In this document: positions 23,501 through 33,704 of the stretch, piece by piece
How the letters are laid out: every line of letters begins with the position of its first letter
Position numbering within the stretch: position 1 is the stretch's first letter
Assembly (NCBI GenBank): GCA_039000515.1
Contig: JBCFYV010000012.1
Span: 117,849,849 to 117,913,848 of the forward strand
DNA from: Timema cristinae
Taxonomy: Eukaryota > Arthropoda > Insecta > Phasmatodea > Timematidae
Direction: 5' to 3'
Length of the DNA: 64,000 bases
The notes under the pieces: model-generated
Databases searched by the model: none
What the model was told of the DNA's origin: nothing
Seen by the model: the letters and a program-made list of their open reading frames with translations, nothing else
Made by a program: the position numbers and the translations under genes

Positions 23501-25107
23501 CACTTGGGAGACAGTGATTTTTTTGTGCACTGGGGAGTTTTACAAAAAAAATTAAAAAATACTGTACTGAAACATTTGTGAATTTATAACATTCAATCAC
23601 AAGCTGAACATAGTAGAAAGCCATTTGCATCTCGTCTTCAATTTTCATCTTTTCTGCTTGAAACATTAGGTTGCATAATGACTGCACTTTTCCTCAAGGT
23701 AAAACTATTTTGTTTTAAAAACAAATCAGTTGACCTCAACACTAGTCACATTGATGAAAAATGATATTTCATTCATCTATTCTTCTCTCTAAAGTTTCTT
23801 TAAAAAAATGAAAATCTTCATGATAACTCTAAATTTAAAATGCTTAAGTTTAGATTTGGGTCAAATCCATTACACTAGCCCACTTTAAAAATAATAATCT
23901 TCATTTTATCTACAAATCTTGAATCAGGATCTAATAAACACGCTAAGGTAAACATAAAAGGTTTTCTATATAATTCATCAATTCTTAAATTGCTGTAGAA
24001 AATACACGTAGTAACTAATCGTTAACAATTATAGTTATAGTATCTTAATTATAATAATCATTCATTCAGTCAGTTAAGCTTAAGTTAATAGTGTGAGGTG
24101 TGGTTGTTGAGTTTGCCATATATTTAAGTTTGTACTTAGGCACTAATAAGAAGCACGTTATTAGAGATACAAGACAAATTTATTGACAAATTTGCATTTT
24201 TTTTAATCCTTGAATACCGAGTAATTTTTTAGGAACTCAAGTGATTTAAAACTCCTATTATTGTATAAATTATTACCTATGTTAAAATATGATTATTGTT
24301 TTTGTAGAATTTGGAAGTGAAGCGTGAAGCACAGATGCAAGGTATGGGCAAGACTTACTCTACCGAAATGGACACTCCATCAAGAGTGGTTCGAGTGATC
24401 TCACCATGTTCGACGCCAATGACAGGCCCCACCACGCCACTTGCGACAGTAACAAGAACCAGGAAAGCCTGACAGACATGAGCGGCAACAGTTCGTCAAG
24501 TCGCGAAGACGATAAGGCGTGGGACCCGTTTGGGAAAAAGAAAAAGCAACCAGATATCAACACATACTACTGCCCGAGCAACCCCCTGCCGGTGCCCTGC
24601 CATTTCCTTTACGGGGACAGCAAAAACAGGACAGTTCACAACAACGCCTCGTTACCTGAGCTAGGTGAAGGCTACGTGTCTAACTCTAGCTATTCTTGTC
24701 TGGTCGGCATGAACGTCTTCCCGCAAGACAGCCACTTGAAATGTTTCCAAGGTCGACTCGCCGAGAAACAGTTCAAGTGCGATATCTGCGAGAAAACCTT
24801 CACGCAAAACTCCAGCCTGAATATACATATGAAACTCCACAGGGGGCAGAAAGACTACACGTGTCAGATATGTTCCAGGTCTTTTGCTCAGAACTCTAGC
24901 CTCAAGAGTCACATACGGCTACACACGGGTCAGAAACCGTTCTCCTGCCCGTTCTGTACAAAAGCGTTTGCGCAACAATCGAATCTACGGAGCCACGTTC
25001 GCATCCACACGGGAGAGAAACCTTTCTGTTGTTTTGTGTGCAAGAAAACTTTCACGCAAAGATCGTCTCTGAACAATCACGTCAAGACAACACACGGGGT
25101 CGTGTAA
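17559..25107 (+). CDS. ZAD and C2H2 zinc-finger transcription factor
   Basis: Exon 1 (17559-17687) starts [15 protein letters not shown], the first Cys pair of a ZAD. Exon 2 (19481-19636) has [15 protein letters not shown], the second Cys pair, then the ZAD helix ([12 protein letters not shown]). Both exons end in phase 0. Exon 3 (24308-25107) has a polar Ser/Lys-rich linker and four C2H2 fingers ending at the TAA stop: [24 protein letters not shown] and CFVCKKTF, with TGQKP and TGEKP linkers between later fingers. ZAD proteins are nuclear DNA-binding factors that dimerise through the ZAD. The start is the only Met ahead of the ZAD. Exon 3 has a frame break between 24325 and 24470. No orthologue is named because ZAD genes expand by lineage. 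Confidence 0.88.
18744..18988 (+). mobile_element. SINE-A copy
   Basis: Complete copy with head CCGCCTCGATGGCGTAGTTA, B box GGTTCGAATCTC and tail GGTAGTAAGACGCGATGCTA, in the first intron of the ZAD gene. Confidence 0.85.
19060..19320 (-). mobile_element. SINE-A copy, diverged
   Basis: Inverted copy: TTACTACTTATTCAGG at the left is the degraded tail; GATTTGAACCCCC is the B-box complement. Confidence 0.65.
20115..20820 (+). pseudogene. Non-LTR retrotransposon reverse transcriptase remnant
   Basis: [17 protein letters not shown] (from 20118) is the RT motif with the first catalytic Asp. Later pieces read [39 protein letters not shown] and HRLKYYVP, typical of the RT/thumb of Jockey- or CR1-like LINEs. 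There are in-frame stops, frameshifts and an internal deletion that removes the YxDD region. Dead copy. Confidence 0.8.
20892..21144 (+). mobile_element. SINE-A copy with target-site duplication
   Basis: Full copy from ACCCGCTTCGGCGTAGTTGG to GGTAGTAAGACGTGGTGTTA. Flanked by AATAGCTTACCTA on both sides (about 20879 and 21145), inserted into the tail of the LINE remnant. Confidence 0.88.
21385..21540. repeat. 63-bp tandem repeat, ~2.5 copies
   Basis: Units start GTCTATAGCT at 21385, 21448 and 21511. Confidence 0.9.
21541..24307. other. ZAD gene intron 2, AT-rich, no exon
   Basis: No coding exon seen. GGAGTTGGAGTTGG at 19936 and GACTCCATAGCCCTGG near 22660 are loosely inverted repeats of a GGAGTCGG-type family around the LINE remnant. 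Confidence 0.45.
24308..25107 (+). CDS. Zinc-finger exon with a frame break
   Basis: From the acceptor at 24307 the frame required by exon 2 stays open to a TGA at 24470-24472. The finger-encoding frame is open only from 24325 onward. A single missing C in the run GGCCCC (24425-24429) would join them and give a continuous product; other switch points in the overlap are possible. Alternatives are a tiny intron of about 45 bp, a different acceptor after 24324, or a protein isoform starting at the Met at 24406. The fingers themselves (about 24766-25101) are intact. Confidence 0.75.
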
Positions 25108-25302
25108 CCATACACTTCGGTCTTATTGTGGATTAACATGTTTTACCCAAAAGTAAGATCAAAGCAGAAACGTAATCATGGAATGAATGAGTCTAAAGCA
25201 ATCACAAGATTTCAGTCTTGTTAGCATTGTACACTCGACGCAACTTGAAATAGCTTCAAGTTTCCTCTTCTTTGAATGACAACATCGCTTGGAAAACCAA
25301 TC

Positions 25303-25866
25303 AAATTTAAAACCAACAAACACAATCAATGTGCATGCATCCAAACCAACAAACTCAATCAATGTGATACATCCAAACCAACAAACTCAATCAATGTGCA
25401 TGCATCCAAACCAACAAACTCAATCAATGTGCATGCATCCAAACCAACAAACTCAATCAATGTGCATGCATCCAAACCAACAAACTCAATCAATGTGTTC
25501 CATACAAACCAACAAACTCAATCAATGTGCGTCCATACAAACCAACAAACTCGATCAATGTGCATGCATCCAAACCAACAAACTCAATCAATGTGTGTCC
25601 ATACAAACCAACAAACTCAATCAATGTGCGTCCATACAAACCAACAAACTCAATCAATGTGCGTGCATCTAAACCAACAAACTCAATCAATGTGCATGCA
25701 TCCAAACCAACAAACTCGATCAATGTGCATGCATTCAAACCAACAAACTCGATCAATGTGCATGCATCCAAACCAACAAACTCGATCAATGTGCATGCAT
25801 CCAAACCAACAAACTCAATCAATGTGCATGCATCTAAACCAATAAACTCAACCAATATACATGCAC
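25303..25866. repeat. 33-bp minisatellite, ~17 copies, after the zinc-finger gene
   Basis: Unit CCAAACCAACAAACTCAATC followed by AATGTGCATGCAT. It begins ~195 bp after the stop codon and probably lies in the 3' UTR. As 33 is a multiple of three, open frames with an 11-residue period (such as PNQQTQSMCMH) appear on both strands; these are array artefacts. Confidence 0.92.
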
Positions 25867-26101
25867 CTACAAAATAAGATACTAGCAAACAGCTGCAACT
25901 CCTTTGTGAAATAATTTTAAACATCTCACTAAATGGAAGGCACATGTGTCATTATTTTTTCTATTTTGATTTATTTGACTACACAAAACAAATAATACAA
26001 CTATGGATGTTTTCAAATTTTAAAACATCCATCATTGTATTAATCTTAAGGATATGTTAATCCCCTGGAAGATATGTAATCAGTGTTTATAGTTTGTGTT
26101 A

Positions 26102-26811
26102 GGGCAGTCTATATGAACGCTTAAAGTGCTGCATTCTTAGCATTGACACCTGCCTGTATTTTGATTAATTTATATTTGACATTAAAAGCGCCACATTTTT
26201 GAAAACGCGATGAAAGCGCTAAACAAGATGGCGTTTTTAAGGCAGAACTGCTGAGTCCAATGGTGCGTTCTTCAGAAAATAGACACAGTGCGGATAGGCT
26301 GTATTGATGTGATTCATCTTTTGGAAGGGTTTTATGAACATTCTGAAAGAGAAGAAAGACTCATCCATTATCAGCCTATCGTCTTTCAACAGGACAGTTT
26401 CTTGTAATGTTTGAAAATTATAGAATTTAGGCAGATACTTTTTTCAATGTAATTGAATGTTAGTACCGATATTTGATGAGCTTTTGAGTGGTTTTTTTTT
26501 TTTGTGAACAAAGGATACAAGATACGGTTATGAATAAAGGTATTGACGGTCACTGAAAAACACAATGCGAGTGAAATCTCACGTCACAGCTGCTGTGAAA
26601 ACCCTCTGTATAGTTTTTACCAGCGCTGCCAATGTCAGTGTCATTAACACATCCAGTTGCGTAAAAAGCTCCAGACGCTCGGCTAACGCTGAAACACCAG
26701 GCGCTTAAAACGCTCGTATAGATTGGATCATGTGGTGCACATTGACTTATTCAACTGACGTTTATGCAGCATCAAAACTGCCGCCTTTCAACGTACATAT
26801 AGAATGGGGCT
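26102..26811. mobile_element. Nonautonomous DNA-transposon-like element
   Basis: Starts GGGCAGTCTATATGAACGC and ends with an imperfect inverse (ACGTACATATAGAATGGGGC). It is richer in CpG than its surroundings and holds a short frame (YEHSEREERLIHYQPIVF) that may be a transposase relic. Superfamily uncertain. Confidence 0.45.
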
Positions 26812-27261
26812 TACAAAGCATTATGGGTCAACATATAGCGTGTGAGTTGCTGCAAAACACAGAAGTAGATTATGCTCTCAATTTTCTATGAAAATGTGAA
26901 TTAAGCTTTGCTCGTGTTATGATAAAATAAACTAGAATTAAAGATGGGCTGAACCCAAATGTTTATTTTTCTTATGAATCTCACTATATTGAATATGAAT
27001 CTCTGTAAACATGGTACTACCAGTAAGTCTATGAGGTTATCTTCCGATATATTTAATTTTGTTTTACCTTCAAATCTTATAAATAAACTAATATTGGAAC
27101 CGTTTTTGTTATAATAATAATAATAATAATAATCCACGATCAGTTAAGTGACAAATTGATGGTCTGTTGTATGGCTATCATGCTTGTCCTGTGACATTTT
27201 TGACTAATTAAACTATAGTACTAATAACATGATGGCTACAAACAAGGAAAGCCAGCGAATT

Positions 27262-27905
27262 CTTTGATGTCAGGGAAAACAGGGAAATGCCAGGGAATTT
27301 AATCAAAATAATGAAAAGTCAAGGAATTCAAATGTTTGATTAATTCTGCATCCAAACATTTACACATAAGTGAGTGTGTTTCTCTAGCACTGCATCTTAC
27401 TACTCATTTGGACTCTATGCTTAAGTACTAATTATGCTAATGGATTAGGAATTGGGAAGGTTAAATTTAGATTAAGTGAACCCACCTTTGCGTTGAGGGA
27501 GAGTGGAAAACCATTTAGGTAAACCCCCCCCCCCAGTTCACCCGAGTGAGATTCGAACCTTGATCTCATCTTCGGCAGTCTAGCTCAACTCGACTAGCGC
27601 GTTAGCTAACTACATCATCGAGGCGGGTTTTCTCAATTAACATGAGATGGTTGTACAGGGCTAATTTTATAACACATTCGAACAGGAACCCAAATAATAC
27701 CTAATTAAATAATAGAGAATTAACAATAACTTATAATAATGTTGATGTTTGGTCGCCTAGAATTTTTTGAAAATATGTGATCACTGTAATAAATGAAAAA
27801 AATTCTGTTCAGCAAAAAAATGAAAAAAAAAGGTTAGGTCTGGAATTTTTTTTAAATATTGTTTGAAAAACCTGGAAAAGTCAGGGAAATTTGTGATTAA
27901 AATTT
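27262..27905. mobile_element. CAGGGAAA-type repeat with nested SINE-A
   Basis: GTCAGGGAAAACAGGGAAAT at the left and AAAAGTCAGGGAAATTTGTG at the right flank a minus-strand SINE-A at about 27387-27627. Confidence 0.4.
27387..27627 (-). mobile_element. SINE-A copy
   Basis: Inverted full-length copy: CATCTTACTACTCATTTGG tail, GATTCGAACCTTGATCTC B-box complement, CATCGAGGCGGGT head complement. Confidence 0.8.
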
Positions 27906-28392
27906 TGTATCCACCCTGAATAAGCATCATAATTGCTCTATAAAAATAATTCTAAAGCAAAACATGAAAAAATATTTAAGGTTATATTTTTCGCATCTCT
28001 AATCTGAAATTTTTTAATGTCTTCATATTTGAAAGGTAGCAGTCTTACCTTGACTGATTAAACCTTGGGGTAACTCACAGGTTCTTAAAATGGGAGTCGT
28101 AAAAAGAGATTCTGGAGGTCGCAGAATATATTGATAAACATATCAAAATATTTACTATAGAACTATTGAAATTAATACAATACAAGCTTTCATTCAATAT
28201 TTGTTTAGTTTATTGCAGAAATAAACATTGTCTGGTATAATTCACTAAAATAAGGGTGTCCATTGATTACCTGCATCTATAAAATGTGTAAATTATAGAA
28301 TTAAAAAATATTAAATATAATAGCATGTATGCTTTTTTTTATCGATAGATATGTTAATTATTTCTTGTTTGATTCGAAATGTTTTCACTGCG

Positions 28393-28635
28393 TTTCACTA
28401 CCTGTTCAGATTATACACATATATAATTACTCTACTGGGGTAGGGATGAGGATGGAAGCATAATTTTATAGGTAGGTAGAGTACCCGCATTTGCATGGAA
28501 GGAGAGTGGAAAACCATTTAGAAAAACCATCTTCAGTACATACAACCAAGATTTAAACCCAAATCTTCTCAACCTCAATGAGCCATTTTAACACGAGAAT
28601 GAAACCTTTGACTATTTGGCCACTTAAGCGGGTAA
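28393..28635 (-). mobile_element. SINE-A copy, diverged
   Basis: Body complement GGAGAGTGGAAAACCATTTAG and head complement GCCACTTAAGCGGGT. Confidence 0.65.
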
Positions 28636-28979
28636 TCCGAAACTGCTCAAAAACTGACAGTTGAGTATAAAAAACACAATTTAACTATTACTGCCCATAG
28701 TTGCTAATAATTTTGTCTTAAGAAAAGGGGTCATAGTTAAAAATAGGTTTAAGAACCCGGGGCTACTGGCCATAGCGTAATTCGTCAGGGTAAGTGAAAT
28801 GTACACGATATTTAAACACAATATGGAGCCAATAAAACCTTTGAAGATTCACCAGAAATTTTCGTTTCACCAACAAATGAGAGATACAAGGGAAAAGGGG
28901 GGGGATGTGAAATCACACACATTTTACAGGACAACAGCACTGTTATGATAATCCAAGCAAACGCTGTATACCGGCATTG

Positions 28980-29200
28980 GTGGCCAGGCGGACTAAACGC
29001 CAAGCTCATCTAGTCTGGTTTGCCATTGAAGAGGAGGTCAAAGGTTGAATCCTGATTGGAGCGCAATACGGGAGGTCTTACCTAAATGTTTCCCACTCTC
29101 CCTACATGCAAATTTGGGTACATTTCCTATTAACCTCATCCTTAACCATTGGTGTAGATATGGAGGTAACCTGGACGATAAGCAAGGCCCGAAACAAAAC
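28980..29200 (+). mobile_element. SINE-A-related copy
   Basis: Body TTTCCCACTCTCCCTACATG and tRNA-like upstream part (GGTTGAATCCTGATTGG) with a changed tail ending in an A-rich run. Confidence 0.5.
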
Positions 29201-29474
29201 AAAAAAAATGTACACAGTTAGGAAGTGTTCACACTGAGTATAACTTTCTTCTCTCTCTCTCACCAAAATATGTTGCTATTTGTGTCTATGCATATTGTGT
29301 TCCATTCACATTTTTTTATGGTATAATAAACAACTTATAGTAAATATATTTTATGTAAAAATAAAAATCACTGTAGTTTTTTTTTTTTTTAAGGATTAAA
29401 ATACTCAAAAGGTAAATTCGTGGTTTTAGTTGGTCCTCATTTCATTGCTTGGTTTAATTATTAAAACATTTATC

Positions 29475-29835
29475 TTAAGCCAGGTTCACACTTGTATCAT
29501 ATACTCATATTATATTCTCGTTGTGAATACGTTTGAGATCAAATCCCAAATGATCCGATCCTCATTCTGTGGTGATCATTGATGTGACCAACAATTTTCA
29601 TCAATCCTGTGTTGTAGGGTGAAATAAGAAGTGAACAGGTAAAACCTGACCTGCGACATTATTTCGGAGCACATCCAGACATGTTATATTCTTGCCTGTA
29701 AAGTTCTTTGATGGGACGGTGAAAAACCGACTAGAAGTGGGGCGCAGCGATCTGATACGAGATTGCTCTCATGATTCAAGATAAGAGTCGGGGATACGAT
29801 AACAAGGATCTAATAAAAGTGTGGACCTTGCTTTA
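29475..29835. mobile_element. MITE with TTA duplication (PIF/Harbinger-like)
   Basis: Terminal inverted repeats AGCCAGGTTCACACTTGTAT and (inverted) AGCAAGGTCCACACTTTTAT bound 355 bp. TTA flanks both ends (29475-29477 and 29833-29835). A 3-bp TWA duplication is the PIF/Harbinger habit; no intact transposase. Confidence 0.7.
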
Positions 29836-29940
29836 GTAGGCATAGAAGACAACATCATTTAAGGTGGGCCTTTTTTTTTAAACCTGTACTGGTGCTCATA
29901 AGGCTCGTAATGGCCTGGATGTAATGAAAGAGCATATGAT

Positions 29941-30258
29941 TTGTGTGCTATTATTATTATTGTTGTTGTTGTTAATAGCACCGCATCTTACTACCCTTCG
30001 GGTTATACGAACTTACGCTAATGTGTAATGGTAGTGTAATTGTGAGATTAGATGGAGGACCTACAGTTTAACGTGGAATCCGAACCACAGTAGAGGTTTG
30101 GCAGTTCACACATTCACAAGTTGTGATTAATACACGTCTTGTCAGAGGTGAAGGCAAGGTTTGGTAATCAGATAAATCTATGCCGGGACCGAGGATTGAA
30201 CCCCGGACCCCCAGCACAGAAGTCCGACACCTTACCCCTAGACCGCCCGGTCACACTG
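29941..30258 (-). mobile_element. SINE-B copy
   Basis: Inverted full copy: AT-rich triplet tail, GCACCGCATCTTACTACCC, then GGATTGAACCCCGGACCCCC (B-box complement) and the head complement CTAGACCGCCCGGTCAC. Confidence 0.85.
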
Positions 30259-31467
30259 TTTGTGTACTCCTCTCCAATAAAACTACCATTCTTATTCCTT
30301 AGTTCATTGTGGTCCAACCTTTCATTACTGAGAATGATATTCATAAAACAGCAAATACACGAGTCAAAAGCAAAATAAGGATTTATGGTGGTAATAGACA
30401 TGTCTTTTAATTTAGTATTATCTATTAAGAACCAGTATAAAAGTTAAATATATCAGGGTTTGGAAAAAAGAATAAAAATAACAAAACGCTTTTTGTTTTG
30501 TAAAAAAAAACAGGCGTTAAATGTTTTAAACTTTATTTCATGGTATATTTTAAACATAGAAAAATAGCAAAAAAATAAATGTTTTAAATGGTGATACTCC
30601 CACTTCTGTGAGCTTACTTGTCAGGATGACTTAATAGGATGAGTAGGTATCGTCAAATAATTGTGGGGTTCATTTTTATCTTGTTTATTGAAATAGATTG
30701 AACTATACGAGTGTACAAATGGTATTTATGTTTTAGAACTTGTTGAAAGAGTTTAAAAAATGTCCTTGTTCTATCAATGTCCCTACTCACCAATTCCATG
30801 CCCTGACCTATTATAACTCTAACTGGTCTTGAACACCTGATCACCTGGTGCTGCAAAGTTGTTGTTTAACTCGGACTTCCAAGATGGGTAGTGGTGTTGT
30901 TCTCTGTACTGAACAGGGACTCAAGCTGTAGGATATTCTCCCCACAAGTTACTGACTTGGTACCTAGCTCAGTATGTAGAGCACTTTGGAGTAGCTCCCT
31001 AACAACTGGCATCCTTCTGTACCACTTCCTCCCCTCCGCTTTCCTCAAAAAATCTTGAACTCGCTGTTATATACCAAATAAAGGAGAGTTGTTTCCCCTA
31101 AGTTACTAGTTTTGCCAAAATTCTGTGTTTGCTAATTGGCAAAACAATCTAGGTTTTTGAAAACTTGGTAAGAATATGTAACTGCTGGATCAGGACAATT
31201 GACAGTATGAGTTCTCAGGTTACATCATTCTTGCATGTTCTAGAGTCTAGATTAGCTAAGGCTGCAAGCTATGACATACATGTATTTTTAAAGGTCATCT
31301 ACCAAAGCATTATTGCTGTTATTATGTTTGTGCAGCAGTAGCTACAGGTTTCCTTTTTTTAACTCTTGAAACCTTATATCCCCTCTGCATTCTATATAAT
31401 TAAGGGTAGGATCACAATTTGTCCTGAGTGATGGTAATAAGTGTTGTTGATTGCTAGGGGAGAAGGT

Positions 31468-31655
31468 TTTTTATTATTTTTATTATTATTATTATTATTA
31501 TTAGCACCGCGTCTTACTACCCATTCGGGTTATACGCACTTACGCTAATGTGTAATGGTAGGGTGATTGTGAGATGAAATGAGGACCTACAGTTTAACGT
31601 GGGATCCGAACCACGGTGGAGGCCTGGCATTCCCCACATTCACAAGTTGTGATTT
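31468..31655 (-). mobile_element. SINE-B copy, head truncated
   Basis: Only the tail half remains, from the (TTA)n tract and GCACCGCGTCTTACTACCC to CATTCACAAGTTGTGAT. Confidence 0.8.
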
Positions 31656-32842
31656 TTTTTATTGATTCAACATTAGCTAGATTCATAAAATTAATACTCG
31701 GACAGATATACGCCTTCAATATATTGCTAGTGATGAATATAATTCAGTAATTTTACTAGGATTTTGTTAGCTGAGCTACTAATTATAATTGATTACTATC
31801 CTTAATTAGCCTTAAATACCACAAGATGTGTATTATCTTGGAGCTATTAAGTAAACTACAAAAAATATGTTCTAATCACAATAAATATTCGTACGAATAA
31901 TTTGCAGTAGTTAGTGATTATTAATTTTAAGATATGTTACAATAGCCAAGTTACCTATTGTTTATATTATCAATTATTTAAAAAAACTAAGTTTTTTATG
32001 GATATAATTATTAATTACAAGTTATCGTTAATAATTGACAATTTAGAAGAAGAAATAAATCACACCACTCCACTTACATCCGCAATATAAACATCCTTGA
32101 TAATCCAACAAATAACGTGACCTTTAAAATGGAAGGCTACAAACTAATAATATGTGTTTATTTATTTATAAGTGCATATTTTTTTTATATCATTCAAAAA
32201 AATATTAATGAAAACTCATTTGTTTTAAATCATATAGAAATATATTTCAATTATTTGCAAGAAATACAACTATTTTTACATTGTTGACTTTTCCATATTT
32301 TATAAACTAATAACTTTAAATTAATAACCACAAAATTTAAAAAATATCTATCTACTAAATTTCAGAACAGTTGATCCTACTGCTAGGTGCCAAAACTTTT
32401 TTTTATTGTTACGTATTATACATTTAACACGTTGTTGTAGGTGGTTTATTTTATCAATTGACTTGTGTTTTATTTACAAAAGTAATTGTACGTCAAATAA
32501 AATTATAATGCGTATTTCACATATTTTATTCTCTTCTTATTTATATTTTAAACAAGAGAGAGTTTAAAATAAGTTAGGTTCAAGACTACTTAATTTCACT
32601 TTACAGAAATTTTATAATGATGATAAGGAATTGTACAAATTGTAAACACATGTACAATATTCATAAATTAAAATCATAAAAACATGAAAGGGTGTTTAAC
32701 TATTATTTATCCTATACATACCAAGAAACTATGAATTAATTTTAAAGAACTAATTCAAAACACATTAATTTCTAGATTGGTTGATTAAAGTCACATCAGT
32801 TTGGCGATAATTTTTAACCTTATAAAAGAGAAAGGATTTATA
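31656..32842. other. AT-rich upstream region of the SLC17 gene
   Basis: Very AT-rich. TATAAAAG at 32820-32827 is only ~16 bp before the chosen ATG and cannot be assigned as a promoter with confidence. No other feature. Confidence 0.4.
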
Positions 32843-33664
32843 ATGCCGCAACAAAAAATGCTTGCCAAAACTTCGCGAATCGTTGCTTTATGCTCTATCG
32901 CAAATTTTATAAACGCAGCTGACCGTGTGATAATGCCCATTGCTATTGTGCCAATGACTGATGAATTTAAATGGAGTCTTCATTGGCAAGGTTGGATCCT
33001 GTCTGCTTTTGCTTTTGGCTACTTTACAAGTCAGGTAAGTTATTTCTGTTTGGTATTGATGGCTGATGTTCTCAGGATTTTTTTTTGTCTAGGGAGTAGG
33101 CCTAAGGGTTATTAAATAACCGAGTGGAGGCATTGGAATGTGATAGTACATACTATCTGTCCTATTTTAGGCTCTTTTTTTTATTATGATACAATGTTTG
33201 GACATTTTATTCACTTTATTGCGCACACAAGAGTATATAGAATCGAATGACACCAATATTTATATATTTTTAACATTTTTAATAGATACACTAGAGCTAA
33301 ACAAAGCTCAACCTTAGATTGCCCAAATTACTGTTAAAATTTAAATATTGACAATGATGTGTAACCGTCCTGTAGTGCTTTCCTGTAATCCTGTTCACTA
33401 AAACGAATATGACATCTTATGATGTGTAACTCCGACATTTAATTAATACATCAAATAAACTTAGGTCTAGTTTATTTTATTACAATAATAAATATTAGAT
33501 TTAAAAAAAAACACATGAAAGTGTTATAATAATAAAATGCCAGGTCTCCACCGTGGTTCGGATTCCACGTTAAACTGTAGGTCCTTCATTTCATCTCACA
33601 ATCACCCTACCATTATACATTACTGTAAGTGCGTATAACCCGAACGGGTAGTAAGACGCGGTGC

Positions 33665-33704
<40 letters not shown>

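Noticed and set aside
25276..25945. Repeat proteins with an 11-residue period on both strands
   Set aside because: They come from a 33-bp tandem array that stays open in several frames on both strands at once, which a real gene would not do.
32820..32827. TATA box for the SLC17 gene (TATAAAAG)
   Set aside because: It lies about 16 bp before the ATG, so a normal start site ~30 bp downstream would fall after the ATG. In such AT-rich DNA the match is probably chance, unless Met 32858 or a later Met is used.
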